Shown one piece after another: positions 28,606 to 37,749 of a stretch of 52,846 nucleotides of DNA. Within the stretch, counting starts at the first letter, position 1. Every line of letters starts with the position of its first letter. The notes under the pieces are model-generated. The model did no database searches and was not told the DNA's origin. It saw only the letters and a program-made list of their open reading frames with translations. The DNA is from Enterococcus gallinarum NBRC 100675 (GTDB lineage: Bacteria; Bacillota; Bacilli; Lactobacillales; Enterococcaceae): contig NZ_BCQE01000027.1 in assembly GCF_001544275.1 (NCBI RefSeq), positions 1 through 52,846 of the forward strand, in the 5' to 3' direction. Position numbers and translations under genes: made by a program.

Positions 28606-29921
28606 TAATAAGTACCTCGCTTTCTAAAAATTAATTTTTGAGTAAAAGATTCTTCTTCAATAATCGTTTCAATATCAACATTTTCTAATTTGTAAATCAA
28701 ATCCAACAAAGAAGATAGTCCAATTCCTCTATTTTTTCCCTTTGTAGAATATCCTTTTTCCCAAATTTTTCGCTTATCAATCACGACAGATTCTCTTGTA
28801 TTCTGAATTAAAACAGAAGTTGTAGTAGTATCATGAATAATTGCGACTGTAATTTGTGGATACAGTGCTTTTTCTGTTCCTTCTAATGCATTATCCAATA
28901 AAATACTTAATAAACGAACTGTATCCAACATAGGCACTTCTACAATAGGAATATTGTTCGATACTTCTAAATAAAAAGGAATTTTTTGAGCTTTTGCTTG
29001 AAGCATTTTTTGTGTCAATACATTTCTAAAGGCAATATCTTCTATTTGCTTTAAATTAAAAGCTGTATAATCTGCTTTTATCAAACGTTGATTCATTTTA
29101 AGGCACACATGCTGATAGATATGCTTAATTTCATTAACATTTTGTTTTTCTATTGCTGGTTCTAAGCAGGCGATAATACCACCAAAATCATGCCTAAATC
29201 CTCGTATTTCTTCATAAAGTGAACCTAACTCTATAACCAATTCGTTTAAATCTCGATTCTCTTGTTCTTTTTTCTTAATATTTTCTCGATGGAAGTAGCT
29301 TAGTTGTTTTTCACGAAGATATAAAACAGTTAATAGATAACTAATAAAAATAAACAAAGATACCGTTGTATCAAATTCATAAATAAATGGATTTTTGATT
29401 TTCGTTAATACCGAAGATGTAATCCTCAAAACACTTAAAATCAAAAATATCCATAAAGTATAATTAATAGATACCGAAAAACATTTAGATTCTAGTAGTT
29501 CTTTATCTAGTCTTATATATTTAAAGATTAATGTAGCTATCAATAAACAGAATACTGTTAATAGTAAATCTAATCCTTCTGAAAAAAAGATCGGCATATC
29601 CCTGGTTGAAATCACACGATAAAATACACTCGCAAAAAAGAACCGAATGGATTCATAAGCTAAGAATAAATATAAAGAGTAAAACAAGGCTATTATTTTA
29701 TCTTTTTTTAGGCGAATGATGAAAATCATGTAATAAAAAATAATTATTCCAATTCCACTAAACGCCATGTTAATTCTTGTAACAATCAAATGCCATAAAA
29801 ATAAATATAGCCAATTTCTCTTTTGAAGAAATATTGCATCAATTTGACTACCTATGATAATTCTAGGCAAAGTAACCCCTACAAGAGCAAAAATAAGTCC
29901 AAATAAATCACCAACCATCAC
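28605..29921 (-). CDS. Membrane histidine kinase of the ComD/AgrC (HPK10) type
   Basis: The N-terminal 200 or so residues form about six membrane segments, the usual peptide-pheromone sensor. A helical linker leads to the phosphoacceptor motif FRHDFGGI (near residue 245), the N box LLDNALEGTEKA and the glycine-rich NRGIGLSSLLDL of a GHKL ATPase. The start may be the GTG at 29921 or the ATG at 29918; AAGGA is nine bases before the former. It overlaps the stop of the small double-glycine peptide gene, so translation is coupled with that gene, its probable signal. The 438-residue length fits the family. Confidence 0.92.
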   Translation of the reverse strand: MMVGDLFGLIFALVGVTLPRIIIGSQIDAIFLQKRNWLYLFLWHLIVTRINMAFSGIGIIIFYYMIFIIRLKKDKIIALFYSLYLFLAYESIRFFFASVFYRVISTRDMPIFFSEGLDLLLTVFCLLIATLIFKYIRLDKELLESKCFSVSINYTLWIFLILSVLRITSSVLTKIKNPFIYEFDTTVSLFIFISYLLTVLYLREKQLSYFHRENIKKKEQENRDLNELVIELGSLYEEIRGFRHDFGGIIACLEPAIEKQNVNEIKHIYQHVCLKMNQRLIKADYTAFNLKQIEDIAFRNVLTQKMLQAKAQKIPFYLEVSNNIPIVEVPMLDTVRLLSILLDNALEGTEKALYPQITVAIIHDTTTTSVLIQNTRESVVIDKRKIWEKGYSTKGKNRGIGLSSLLDLIYKLENVDIETIIEEESFTQKLIFRKRGTY

Positions 29922-30079
29922 TTTCTCATATCCTTATTATTGCACATTCCTATCCAGTTACACAATTTCTCAAATATAGAAGGGGAACGAGAACCTCCTC
30001 CGATAATGTCTCCTAACTGTTCATTAGATAATGATTTGTATTTTTTAATATTTTTTGTACTCTTATTTTTTGTTTTCAT
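29918..30079 (-). CDS. Double-glycine peptide, probable inducing pheromone
   Basis: A 53-residue frame, too short for usual length filters, starts at the ATG at 30079 with GAGGAG upstream and ends at 29918-29920, overlapping the kinase start. Residues 1-28 are a basic leader ending LSNEQLGDIIGG; cleavage after Gly28 would release a 25-residue peptide starting GSRSPSIFEKLCNWIGMC, with two cysteines (40 and 46) six residues apart and a basic end. The position between the C39-peptidase transporter and the HPK10 kinase is that of pheromone genes in three-component systems. A third bacteriocin peptide is the alternative. Confidence 0.78.
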   Translation of the reverse strand: MKTKNKSTKNIKKYKSLSNEQLGDIIGGGSRSPSIFEKLCNWIGMCNNKDMRK

Positions 30080-30132
30080 AATTGTTCTCCTCGATTTTTT
30101 AGAAATACAAAATACAATATAAAAATTTAAGA

Positions 30133-32286
30133 TTAACTATTTATTAAATGAGTATAGAAAGCTCCTTTTTTTAGCAGTGTTTCATGCGGACCATCTTCAA
30201 TGAGTTGTCCTTTATCTAACACAATGATACGATCTGCTCGTTCCGCAATTGTTAAACGGTGAGCAATAAATATAATTGTTTTATCTAATGCTAATAGATT
30301 GTCAATTATTTTTTTCTCGGTTAATACATCTAAACTACTTGTTGCTTCATCTAAAATTAATATGGGTGATTTTGTAAGCAATGCTCTGGCTAAAGCAATT
30401 CTTTGTTTTTGTCCACCAGATAATTCTGTACCGTCAGAGGTTAATTCTGTCTGTAATTGCATAGGCAATCGAGAGATATCTGTATTCAATTCAACAAAAT
30501 TTAATACTTCTATAATATCATTTTGCGTTGTATCTTTTGGTGCACCTAATAGTAAATTTTCTAAAATGGTTCCATTAAATATATACGGCTGTTGAGGAAG
30601 ATAAGTAATCAAATGTCGTAAGCTTTTCTTATCTATTTTCTTTAAGTTTATATGATCTAATGTTATTTCTCCATGAGTAGGTTCATAAAAATTTACTAAT
30701 AGCTTTGCCAAAGTGGTTTTACCAGACCCCGATATACCAACAAAAGCTACTTTACTTCCTTTTTGAATCGTAAAATCAATTTTACTTAAAACCTCTGCAC
30801 CATATCCATATCGAAAACTAACCTCTGTAAATGTAATTGTCTCTTTCCACTCTTTGAAATCAATCATCGGCTGTTGGGATAAAAACTCTGATTTAATTTG
30901 ATAAACTTCATTTAATCGTGCATTTGCCACATGTGCTTTTTGTAGTTTTGTTTGTAAATTCACAATATTCTCTAAGGGATTTGTAAAATATACTAACATG
31001 GTATTGAATGTAATCAATTGTCCTAAAGTCATTTGATTACTCATAACAAGTTTTGATCCTGTCCATAAAACAAATACATTCAATAATAAATGCAGTAAAG
31101 TTTTTATTGCTTTCTGTATGTTTTCACTTCGATAGTAAGTGAATGATTTCTTTAAATGCACGGTAAATTCTTTATCTATTTTTTGATAGCTTGTATCTTC
31201 ACTTGATAATGCTTTAAGAGTTTCTATTCCATTTATATCTTCAATAATAGAAGAAGATAATTTTGCATTAGTTTCCATGACCTCTTGATTCATTCTTTCA
31301 AATGGCTTCATGAATAGAAAGACAATTAAAGTATAAATCGGCAGTGATAGAATACTAATCAAAAATAATAGAGGATGTTGTAAACATAAAATAACTGCTA
31401 CAATTATAGCAACAGAAACATCTAAAAAGACAGATAATACTGTACTCGCTAAAGCCTCTATGATTGCATTTGCGTCTGTAAATCTAGAAACAATTTCTCC
31501 AGTTCTTCGTGTTGAAAAAAAAGAGAGTGGTAAATATAAAACATGCTTGATATAAGACAAAATAATTTCAATAGATAGGCGTTGTCCTAATATCATTAAC
31601 AATTGTGACTGAACATATGACACTAACTGTTGTATCGTATAACCAATGATTAATCCTATAGAAATAATTCCTAATACATGAAACATTTGATTTGGAATAT
31701 AATTATCAATAATAGCTTGTAAGTAATAAGAACCACTAATATTGATAAAAGTTATAAATAAAGTAGCCCCAATAATCTGACTAATCAGTAGTTTTTGTTT
31801 CTTCAAAACAGGTACAAAAGACCATAAGCCAACTTTCTTTTCATTATATGGCTTATAACAATTAGACGGTGTAAAAAATAATGTAACGCCTGTCCATTCT
31901 TTCTCAAACTGTTTACGAGACATTTTCGTTATTCTTACAGAAGAATCTGGATCAGCAATATGAATATTCTTTTTATCACAGCCTATTACCGTATAATAAT
32001 GTAAAAGTGTTTCATTCTTTATTACATGTGCAATAAAAGGAAATGATAGATTTTCTACATCAAATAGCGACATATCTGCTTGAATAGCTTGTGTATTAAA
32101 ATGTAGGGCTTCCGCTACTTTAACAAGTCCTAATGCAGTAGTTCCGTCTTGTGTTGTTTTTGCCATTTCTCTTAATGTTGCCAAAGAATAATACGAACCA
32201 TAATATTCAAGTATCATTGCGAGAGTAGCCACACCACAGTCTTTCATATCTACTTGCGACCGATAATGACATTTCTTAAATCTCAT
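30133..32286 (-). CDS. Peptidase-containing ABC transporter for double-glycine peptides
   Basis: This 717-residue protein cuts double-glycine leaders and exports the mature peptides. The N-terminal C39 peptidase has Gln11, Cys17 in KDCGVATLAM, His96 in LLHYYTV and Asp112 in ADPD. About six membrane segments follow (residues 160-440), then the ATPase with Walker A GISGSGKTTL, signature LSGGQKQR and Walker B ILILDEATSSLD. AGGAGG precedes the ATG at 32286. It is the first gene after the LytTR promoter at 32343, and the pheromone gene is 53 bases downstream. No separate accessory membrane fusion protein gene is present. Confidence 0.95.
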   Translation of the reverse strand: MRFKKCHYRSQVDMKDCGVATLAMILEYYGSYYSLATLREMAKTTQDGTTALGLVKVAEALHFNTQAIQADMSLFDVENLSFPFIAHVIKNETLLHYYTVIGCDKKNIHIADPDSSVRITKMSRKQFEKEWTGVTLFFTPSNCYKPYNEKKVGLWSFVPVLKKQKLLISQIIGATLFITFINISGSYYLQAIIDNYIPNQMFHVLGIISIGLIIGYTIQQLVSYVQSQLLMILGQRLSIEIILSYIKHVLYLPLSFFSTRRTGEIVSRFTDANAIIEALASTVLSVFLDVSVAIIVAVILCLQHPLLFLISILSLPIYTLIVFLFMKPFERMNQEVMETNAKLSSSIIEDINGIETLKALSSEDTSYQKIDKEFTVHLKKSFTYYRSENIQKAIKTLLHLLLNVFVLWTGSKLVMSNQMTLGQLITFNTMLVYFTNPLENIVNLQTKLQKAHVANARLNEVYQIKSEFLSQQPMIDFKEWKETITFTEVSFRYGYGAEVLSKIDFTIQKGSKVAFVGISGSGKTTLAKLLVNFYEPTHGEITLDHINLKKIDKKSLRHLITYLPQQPYIFNGTILENLLLGAPKDTTQNDIIEVLNFVELNTDISRLPMQLQTELTSDGTELSGGQKQRIALARALLTKSPILILDEATSSLDVLTEKKIIDNLLALDKTIIFIAHRLTIAERADRIIVLDKGQLIEDGPHETLLKKGAFYTHLINS

Positions 32287-32342
32287 AAAACCTCCTAATT
32301 TTATTTCTATAGTAAATTGATACTGATTATTTGTATGTCGAT

Positions 32343-32410
32343 ACTATAGCAAATTTAAAAGTTTCAATGAGTATGTGTGCTTGAAATGTCTATTTTTGTG
32401 CCTGAAATGT
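32343..32410 (-). promoter_or_regulatory. LytTR-regulated promoter of the transporter-regulator operon
   Basis: On the minus strand ACATTTCAGGCAC (32398-32410) and ACATTTCAAGCAC (32377-32389) repeat with a 21-base period, followed after 28 bases by the extended -10 TGCTATAGT (box at 32343-32348). The layout matches the promoter at 27430. The rest of the 375-base gap has only the terminator at 32550. Confidence 0.78.
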
Positions 32411-32549
32411 ATTTGGTATATAATTAGAACTTACTTTTTACAAGCAACTAAGACTATACGCTTATATGTACTAAATTTATATAGCTATCAATTACGAAAT
32501 AAATGACGAATTGTCATATTTTCAACAAAACATTATCAAAAGTATACTA

Positions 32550-32589
32550 AAAAAGTAGAAGATGATAACTAAATCATCTTCTACTTTTT
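32550..32589. terminator. Strong hairpin terminator
   Basis: Perfect 16-base arms (32550-32565 and 32574-32589, AAAAAGTAGAAGATGA) with T-runs on both strands end the leftward XRE gene and insulate the bacteriocin promoter. Confidence 0.88.
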
Positions 32590-32661
32590 TTTATTATATA
32601 ATTGTGATATCCAGTTAGAGGGATTACTCTTCCTTAGTTTTTCTATATTTTGTTCATCTTT

Positions 32662-33444
32662 TTATTCAAAATTTTTCCTTTTAAAAAAAGATATTATTGT
32701 TGGCAGCATAATACATTCCTTAGATCCCTTAATAAAGCTACTACTTAAATCCAAAAATATCTCCTCTCCTACTTTGGTCGTTATTTTTAAAATAAAATTT
32801 TCTCTGAATATATGTGTTACTCTTGGGGATGCCCAACTTATAGTAACTAATTCACTAGGATTAAATTTGTATGGAATAAATTTAATTTCCATTAGAGAAA
32901 TATTTTTGTAATAAACACAATTTAAATGTTTCTTTCTTCCTATTACCTTTAACGGTAATAATAACTCATCCAAAAAACCACTTTTTCCTTTTTTAGCTTC
33001 ATCTACATAAGTAATACCTTCCTTAGTTATAGTCCAATATTGATAATATTGTTTATAGTCAAAAACACTAGTACAACTAGAAAGAGCATAAAGAAACCCT
33101 CCTGATAGAACGAACAGAATTATCTTTTCAATAAAATTTCTTCCCATCATAGTGAATAAAATCATTCCTAGTAATATCACACCAACCAATAAAAATACTG
33201 GAACTCTACTTTGTGGTTTTCCAAAATGAAACGGGAAATTTAAATACGGTTCCCCTGTTATTAGCTCATCTAAAGATATATTTAATAAACCACTTAGCAT
33301 AATTAAATTATCTATACTTGGTAGTGTTTCTCCATTTTCCCACTTAGAAATAGACTGTCGAGAAATTCCTAATTCTTTTCCTAAATCTTCTTGAGTAAAA
33401 TTGTTTTCCTTTCTAAATTTTATAATGTTATTTGCTAATGTCAT
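32662..33444 (-). CDS. XRE-family regulator with membrane-anchored C-terminal part
   Basis: The N-terminal helix-turn-helix is clear: FTQEDLGKELGISRQSISKW within residues 15-35 after MTLANNIIKFRKEN. About two hydrophobic helices (residues 80-125) follow, then a beta-rich domain of 130 residues that should lie in the cytoplasm or be PH-like. The start is the ATG at 33444 after AAAGGACG, giving 260 residues; 18 extra codons upstream are not supported. It stands alone between two promoters and may link element or bacteriocin expression to a membrane signal. Target unknown. Confidence 0.8.
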   Translation of the reverse strand: MTLANNIIKFRKENNFTQEDLGKELGISRQSISKWENGETLPSIDNLIMLSGLLNISLDELITGEPYLNFPFHFGKPQSRVPVFLLVGVILLGMILFTMMGRNFIEKIILFVLSGGFLYALSSCTSVFDYKQYYQYWTITKEGITYVDEAKKGKSGFLDELLLPLKVIGRKKHLNCVYYKNISLMEIKFIPYKFNPSELVTISWASPRVTHIFRENFILKITTKVGEEIFLDLSSSFIKGSKECIMLPTIISFFKRKNFE

Positions 33445-33798
33445 TTTATACACGTCCTTTCTACAAAATATTTTATGCAAAAACAAGCCCATTTTCACGC
33501 ACTTATCACGTGCATTGACCAGTAATAGTGATTTTAAACAAAAATTCTACATTCATCAATTATATTTAGATACTGCTTTTCCGTAAAGATTTAAACTCAT
33601 TTTCAACTAAAATTTCATTACATAATTAACCTGTCCACTTTCTACTATAAGCCAGAAAATATCGATTACATACATCTTCGTCCTATAAATTTATTTTTCC
33701 TAACCAATTCTAGTATATTCTATTAAAATTAAATACTAAATTATAATTAATATGCTAAGATAATTCTTGATGAATAAAAAAAATAGAGGTGATAATAA
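33445..33798. other. Divergent intergenic region
   Basis: This 354-base AT-rich gap separates the leftward XRE gene from the rightward HTH gene. A TATAAT at 33742-33747 is a likely -10 for the rightward gene. A GCACTTATCACGTGC segment near 33500 is partly palindromic. No coding region was recognised. Confidence 0.4.
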
Positions 33799-34701
33799 AT
33801 GATAAATTTAGAAGAAACGTTAATTCCAAATATTTCAAAACGTTGTAAAGAACTACGTGAAAGTTACGGACTAAAGATGGAACAAATTTCCGACAAATCA
33901 GTAATTAGCCGGATTGAGAAAGGCACCTGCCCAAAAAGTGGGAATTTTATTACCCAAACCGTGCTCACTGATTATGTAAATATGTTTGATCTAAGCTCCG
34001 AAGAACTTATTTTTGGAGACTCAGAAGAATTAGAGAACACATTATACTGGCTATTTGATCAACTATTCTCTTTAATTCTTAAAAAAGATTTAGTAACTGA
34101 TGCTAACTTATATAGAAATGTAGATAGAGTATCAGTTATCTCTCAAAAAGCCGTTCTATCTATGGCTGAAATGTTCGCGGAGTATAACTTTCAACGTTAT
34201 AATTTTCTCAAGTCTGGTGAAGTAGCTATGGATACAATAAACAAAAAAATGGATACATATTTAAGTGTGGGAGGTATTTTTTTCAATCGAGAGAGAGATT
34301 TTAGAAGTACACCTATAAATGAAGATACAGTTATCGATTTTCTAGATATGGAGGAAAAACTATGGTTGATGTGTAAAGAGAAAATGATTCGCTCCTTTAA
34401 AACTAACGTGATATCTCCTCTTTTTGAAGATTTTACTTACTCAACCATTAACTCTGCCGTTAGTTTGTGGATTACTAAAAGTTTTTATGAGGATATTGTC
34501 CCAAGCGTTGTTGAAAAAATGAAAAGTAATAGTATTTTTAAACTAGGGTTATTATCAAAACAATTACTGCAAGATTTTATTATCGAAGATTTACCTGAAT
34601 CCTTTCAAAAAACTGTTCCAATTAAGACAACAAGAAATGCGGGCGCACAGATTATTATTGGCCGTCGTTCAAGAAAAAACAAAAAAAAAATTATCAGATA
34701 A
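33799..34701 (+). CDS. HTH-domain protein of element 1, N-terminal part before a frameshift
   Basis: The frame begins at the ATG at 33799 after AGAGGTGAT. Residues 10-70 look like an XRE-type helix-turn-helix (ISKRCKELRESYGLKMEQIS, then SRIEKG), and the rest is a helical domain of unknown function. The frame ends just after a run of ten A (34681-34690); with nine A it would continue into the next frame (LSDNELKEQARLFEIAMDM) and give a protein of about 461 residues. I therefore read the two frames as one gene broken by a one-base slip, or one that relies on slippage. Role as element regulator is inferred. Confidence 0.7.
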   Translation: MINLEETLIPNISKRCKELRESYGLKMEQISDKSVISRIEKGTCPKSGNFITQTVLTDYVNMFDLSSEELIFGDSEELENTLYWLFDQLFSLILKKDLVTDANLYRNVDRVSVISQKAVLSMAEMFAEYNFQRYNFLKSGEVAMDTINKKMDTYLSVGGIFFNRERDFRSTPINEDTVIDFLDMEEKLWLMCKEKMIRSFKTNVISPLFEDFTYSTINSAVSLWITKSFYEDIVPSVVEKMKSNSIFKLGLLSKQLLQDFIIEDLPESFQKTVPIKTTRNAGAQIIIGRRSRKNKKKIIR

Positions 34702-35185
34702 TGAACTAAAAGAGCAAGCAAGGCTATTCGAAATAGCCATGGATATGATTGCAAATAATGAACGACCAGACACTGAGCTGTTAGCTGAATTTGAAAAATA
34801 TGATATCCTTATTGAGGAAATACCACAAGAGGAATATATTAGGGAAGAAAACATTAATAGTGTTATCGGTCGAGCGACTTCTTCAAAGTATAACGGACGA
34901 ACAAAGAATCACGGACCAATACTTGAAACAGGCTCTCCCATTTTTGAAGTACCAAATAATATCTCTGATAAAATAATAGATGATCTTTTTACACGGTGGT
35001 ATGAAGATACCCATTTCAACAACCAAACTATTCCAGGATATTTTACCAATAATAGTCAAATCGGGAATACATTGCAGGAATATTTAAATAACAATATTCA
35101 AATTATAATCGAATCAATCATTCATACACAAAATAATCTATTACTATTTTTAAAAGAAGAAGATTTACTGGCCTTCGCAAAATAA
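34637..35185 (+). pseudogene. C-terminal part of the frameshifted HTH protein
   Basis: The coding part relevant here runs from about 34690 to the TAA at 35183-35185, starting KKKLSDNELKEQ. No ribosome binding site supports independent translation from the nominal first ATG. The text continues naturally from the preceding frame if one A is removed from the ten-A run. It contains helical and polar segments with no motif I can name. Confidence 0.6.
34681..34690 (+). repeat. Ten-A homopolymer at the frameshift point
   Basis: The run of ten A after C 34680 sits exactly where two complementary frames meet. It could be phase variable, a slippage site or a sequencing error. Confidence 0.7.
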
Positions 35186-35193
35186 GAAAGACA

Positions 35194-35226
35194 AAAGAAA
35201 GAGCTTTTCAGCTTTTTCTTTTTTTG
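35194..35226 (+). terminator. Terminator after the HTH gene
   Basis: AAAGAAAGAGCT pairs with AGCTTTTTCTTT, followed by more T, nine bases after the stop. Confidence 0.75.
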
Positions 35227-35236
35227 TGCCTAATAT

Positions 35237-35292
35237 CTAGTTGTTCATTTGGTTGTTAAACTGACTAAAAATTAACAACTAGGCTAACAACC
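35237..35292. promoter_or_regulatory. Nested inverted repeats before the mobilisation genes
   Basis: CTAGTTGTT (35237-35245) pairs with AACAACTAG (35274-35282), and GGTTGTTA (35251-35258) with TAACAACC (35285-35292). The interleaved GTTGTT half-sites look like operators or replication-protein sites. Function not established. Confidence 0.4.
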
Positions 35293-35455
35293 ATTTTTAG
35301 ATTTATTCCGTTATTATGAAAGCATCAAGGAACAGCGCATAACTCTTTGATAAATCATTGGATAATCTGCAAGTTATCCACCACGAAAAGCAGAATTTGC
35401 AGGTTCGGACTTTTCACCTAAAAACAATACTAAAAAGATTAGGAGATTTACACTT

Positions 35456-35773
35456 ATGAAAACAACCTTTACACAAATAAACGGTTATTCAGAAGCAACG
35501 GCACAAAAATTTATCAAATCAAATGTCCCAACACAATGTACCACATCATTTATTGAAACCCAATATGAATATGTGGACAGACAGCGTACAGATAATATCA
35601 CAGGTTATAAGCTATGGTTTGTACAGGAGGGCTTAAATCCCTTTACGGTTAAATTTGAGAAAGAGCCAACCTTACCCCCGTTTTTATCCATTGTAGAATT
35701 TGACAACTTACAAGGAATCGAAATCAGAAACAACGTTTATTTCAAAGCTGACGGTTTCAAGGTTGTGAAATAA
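35456..35773 (+). CDS. Small element protein, possible DNA replication accessory factor
   Basis: The 105-residue protein starts at the ATG at 35456 after AGGAGAT. It is mainly beta-strand in character, with TGYKLWFVQEGLNPFTVKFE in the middle and an FDNLQG segment. The pattern (aromatic strand, VKFExxP, then FxNL) loosely matches the small protein at 49665 in element 2, which also precedes the replication genes. DUF961-type proteins of ICEs occupy a similar place, but I cannot confirm membership. It overlaps the next gene by one base (TAATG). Confidence 0.6.
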   Translation: MKTTFTQINGYSEATAQKFIKSNVPTQCTTSFIETQYEYVDRQRTDNITGYKLWFVQEGLNPFTVKFEKEPTLPPFLSIVEFDNLQGIEIRNNVYFKADGFKVVK

Positions 35774-36843
35774 TGGATGGAAAAGACCTTGAACGCTATT
35801 TAAACCAAGGTTTGAACATGGCGTTATCTATGAATGGAGAATCAACCTACACAAATTCTTTTTTCGTAGAGGTTCGGGCGAACGGATTTTTATTCGTTCC
35901 CCGCACTCCTGCGGGATATCTGATAGACAATGACTTGTATCATAAAATTTTTATTATTGCAAATGCAAGCCTATATCCTCGTTACACGCTATTGAAACAA
36001 AACTCGGCATATTTTCTACCTCTTAATACAGAGGATATCCACACACAACGAGCATTATTCTTTCCATGGTTCAAAGGGATTAGTGAACGCTTGATCATTC
36101 CGAATCTTTCAGATCATATCAAGCAATTGCCAAAAAATCAGATACCACTCATGAAAAATCTAGTCATTGATTATCGAAAAGTAACTAGTCTTTTGATTGC
36201 AGGCAATTCAGGAAGTGGAAAATCTTATTTCTTGACCTATCTTCTTGAATGTTTGCGTCCATTATCAAAGTTAATCATTATTGACCCAAAATTTGACAGT
36301 CCGTCACGATGGGCAAGAAGTCATGATATTTCTGTGATACACCCTGAAAATAATCGGTCAAAAAGTGATTTTGTTAGTCAAGTAAACGACGCATTAAATA
36401 CTGTATTAAAAACAATTTATGAACGCCAGGAAGTATTATATCTTGATCCCTCACACCAATTTGAGCATGTCACAGTCGTGATTGATGAAGTATTGGCACT
36501 TTCTGAGGGTGTGAACAAACAAATCAAAGAATCCTTTATGTCCTTGCTTAGTTCAATTGCCTTATTAGGTCGGGCAACCCGCTGTCACCTTGTCTTAGTG
36601 TCACAACGATTTGATTTTAACGCCGTACCTGTCAGTGTACGGGAACAAGCAAATGTGTTAGTTCAAATTGGAAACATCAGTAGTAAAACAACCCAATTTT
36701 TATTTCCTGACTTGAATCCGGAGGGAATTGTCATTCCAATTGGAAAAGGAACGGGCTTGATACAAGTAATTGACAGTGAACACCCATATCAAGTTCTCCC
36801 CTTGCTCACACCAACATTTTATACAGAAAGAGGCATTTTATAA
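35773..36843 (+). CDS. FtsK/TcpA-like DNA translocase or coupling protein
   Basis: The 356-residue ATPase has Walker A AGNSGSGKS (near residues 143-151), Walker B VTVVIDEVLAL and a sensor region HLVLVSQRFDFNAVPVSVR that matches the FtsK/SpoIIIE TQRP segment. It lacks the membrane and gamma domains of FtsK, as do TcpA-type proteins of mobile elements. In such elements it presents the relaxase-bound DNA strand to a conjugation channel. It overlaps the preceding stop by one base and is directly followed by a membrane protein gene, which may anchor it. Confidence 0.85.
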   Translation: MDGKDLERYLNQGLNMALSMNGESTYTNSFFVEVRANGFLFVPRTPAGYLIDNDLYHKIFIIANASLYPRYTLLKQNSAYFLPLNTEDIHTQRALFFPWFKGISERLIIPNLSDHIKQLPKNQIPLMKNLVIDYRKVTSLLIAGNSGSGKSYFLTYLLECLRPLSKLIIIDPKFDSPSRWARSHDISVIHPENNRSKSDFVSQVNDALNTVLKTIYERQEVLYLDPSHQFEHVTVVIDEVLALSEGVNKQIKESFMSLLSSIALLGRATRCHLVLVSQRFDFNAVPVSVREQANVLVQIGNISSKTTQFLFPDLNPEGIVIPIGKGTGLIQVIDSEHPYQVLPLLTPTFYTERGIL

Positions 36844-37476
36844 ATGAACATGAAAAAATCATACTTTATGAGAATCTATAATCCTTTGTTATTTTTAGGC
36901 ATGTTGTTTCTACTTGTATGTATCTTCACACTACTGCTTCTGTTTGCACAAGAACACTTCATAAGTAATCCAGATAACAGCGGAATAACAAATGCCAGGA
37001 ATACACTTTTCGGACAATGTATAATTATTTCTACGTATATTGTGCGCATGCTTCCGTTTAGTGTCATAGGCTTATTACTTCCCGAATGTATTCGGCGACT
37101 AAAAAACGATTCACTAATAAATTTAGGCATTTCCTTTATTGGAACCTTGCGATTTAGAGGATTTTTAAAACAATCTGAGTCGACACTAACCGAAAATATC
37201 TCCCTTGTACAAGCCATATTGGAACACCCAAAAACAGCAGAAAACAAGACTATCTCACATTTTAATCGCGCTATTCATAAATCCGTGCTTGAACTCACCA
37301 ACGAACAACTACGGTTATTTATCAAAGTACCCAAAGAAGCACAAGCGCAAAAAATCCTAAAAGAACATGAAGAACAAATTAAAGAACATGTGGCAAGTCT
37401 GTACCCAGCGTATCTCATCTCTACCTTTGAGAGAAAAAAATTCGGATTATGGTTGATTGGCACTAAACGAAGCTAA
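36844..37476 (+). CDS. Membrane protein of element 1, mobilisation-associated
   Basis: The 210-residue protein starts right after the TcpA-like gene stop, with AAAGAGG upstream. Two hydrophobic segments (about residues 13-35 and 60-82) are followed by a charged helical cytoplasmic domain with many lysine and glutamate residues. I do not recognise the family. Its place behind the ATPase suggests a membrane partner for it. Confidence 0.7.
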   Translation: MNMKKSYFMRIYNPLLFLGMLFLLVCIFTLLLLFAQEHFISNPDNSGITNARNTLFGQCIIISTYIVRMLPFSVIGLLLPECIRRLKNDSLINLGISFIGTLRFRGFLKQSESTLTENISLVQAILEHPKTAENKTISHFNRAIHKSVLELTNEQLRLFIKVPKEAQAQKILKEHEEQIKEHVASLYPAYLISTFERKKFGLWLIGTKRS

Positions 37477-37488
37477 TGATACCGACCC

Positions 37489-37609
37489 GTGGCGCTTTTG
37501 TTCTGAAAGAAAACAAAAAAGCGCCACAACAACTATTTTTTCAAATTCATTGCCATTTTTTACACAAACTCCTTATTTTACGCGGTGGTAGGGCTTGTTA
37601 TACCACCGC
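37489..37609. repeat. Two hairpins upstream of rep, possible replication or transfer origin
   Basis: GTGGCGCTTTT (37489-37499) pairs with AAAAGCGCCAC (37517-37527), and GCGGTGGTA (37582-37590) with TACCACCGC (37601-37609) around a ten-base loop. Both lie in the 273-base gap before the HUH Rep gene, where a nick site in a hairpin loop would be expected. The nick site itself is not identified. Confidence 0.5.
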
Positions 37610-37749
37610 AACCAATATTGCCAATTTTTCAAAAAAAGTGAGCACTACCAAGCAAAACAGCGATTTTTAGTAAAAATAAACTCTTGCCAAAATTTGACAA
37701 AAACAGCAATACATCAAGTGAAATTACGCGTGAAAGGAGATTGCCAAGC

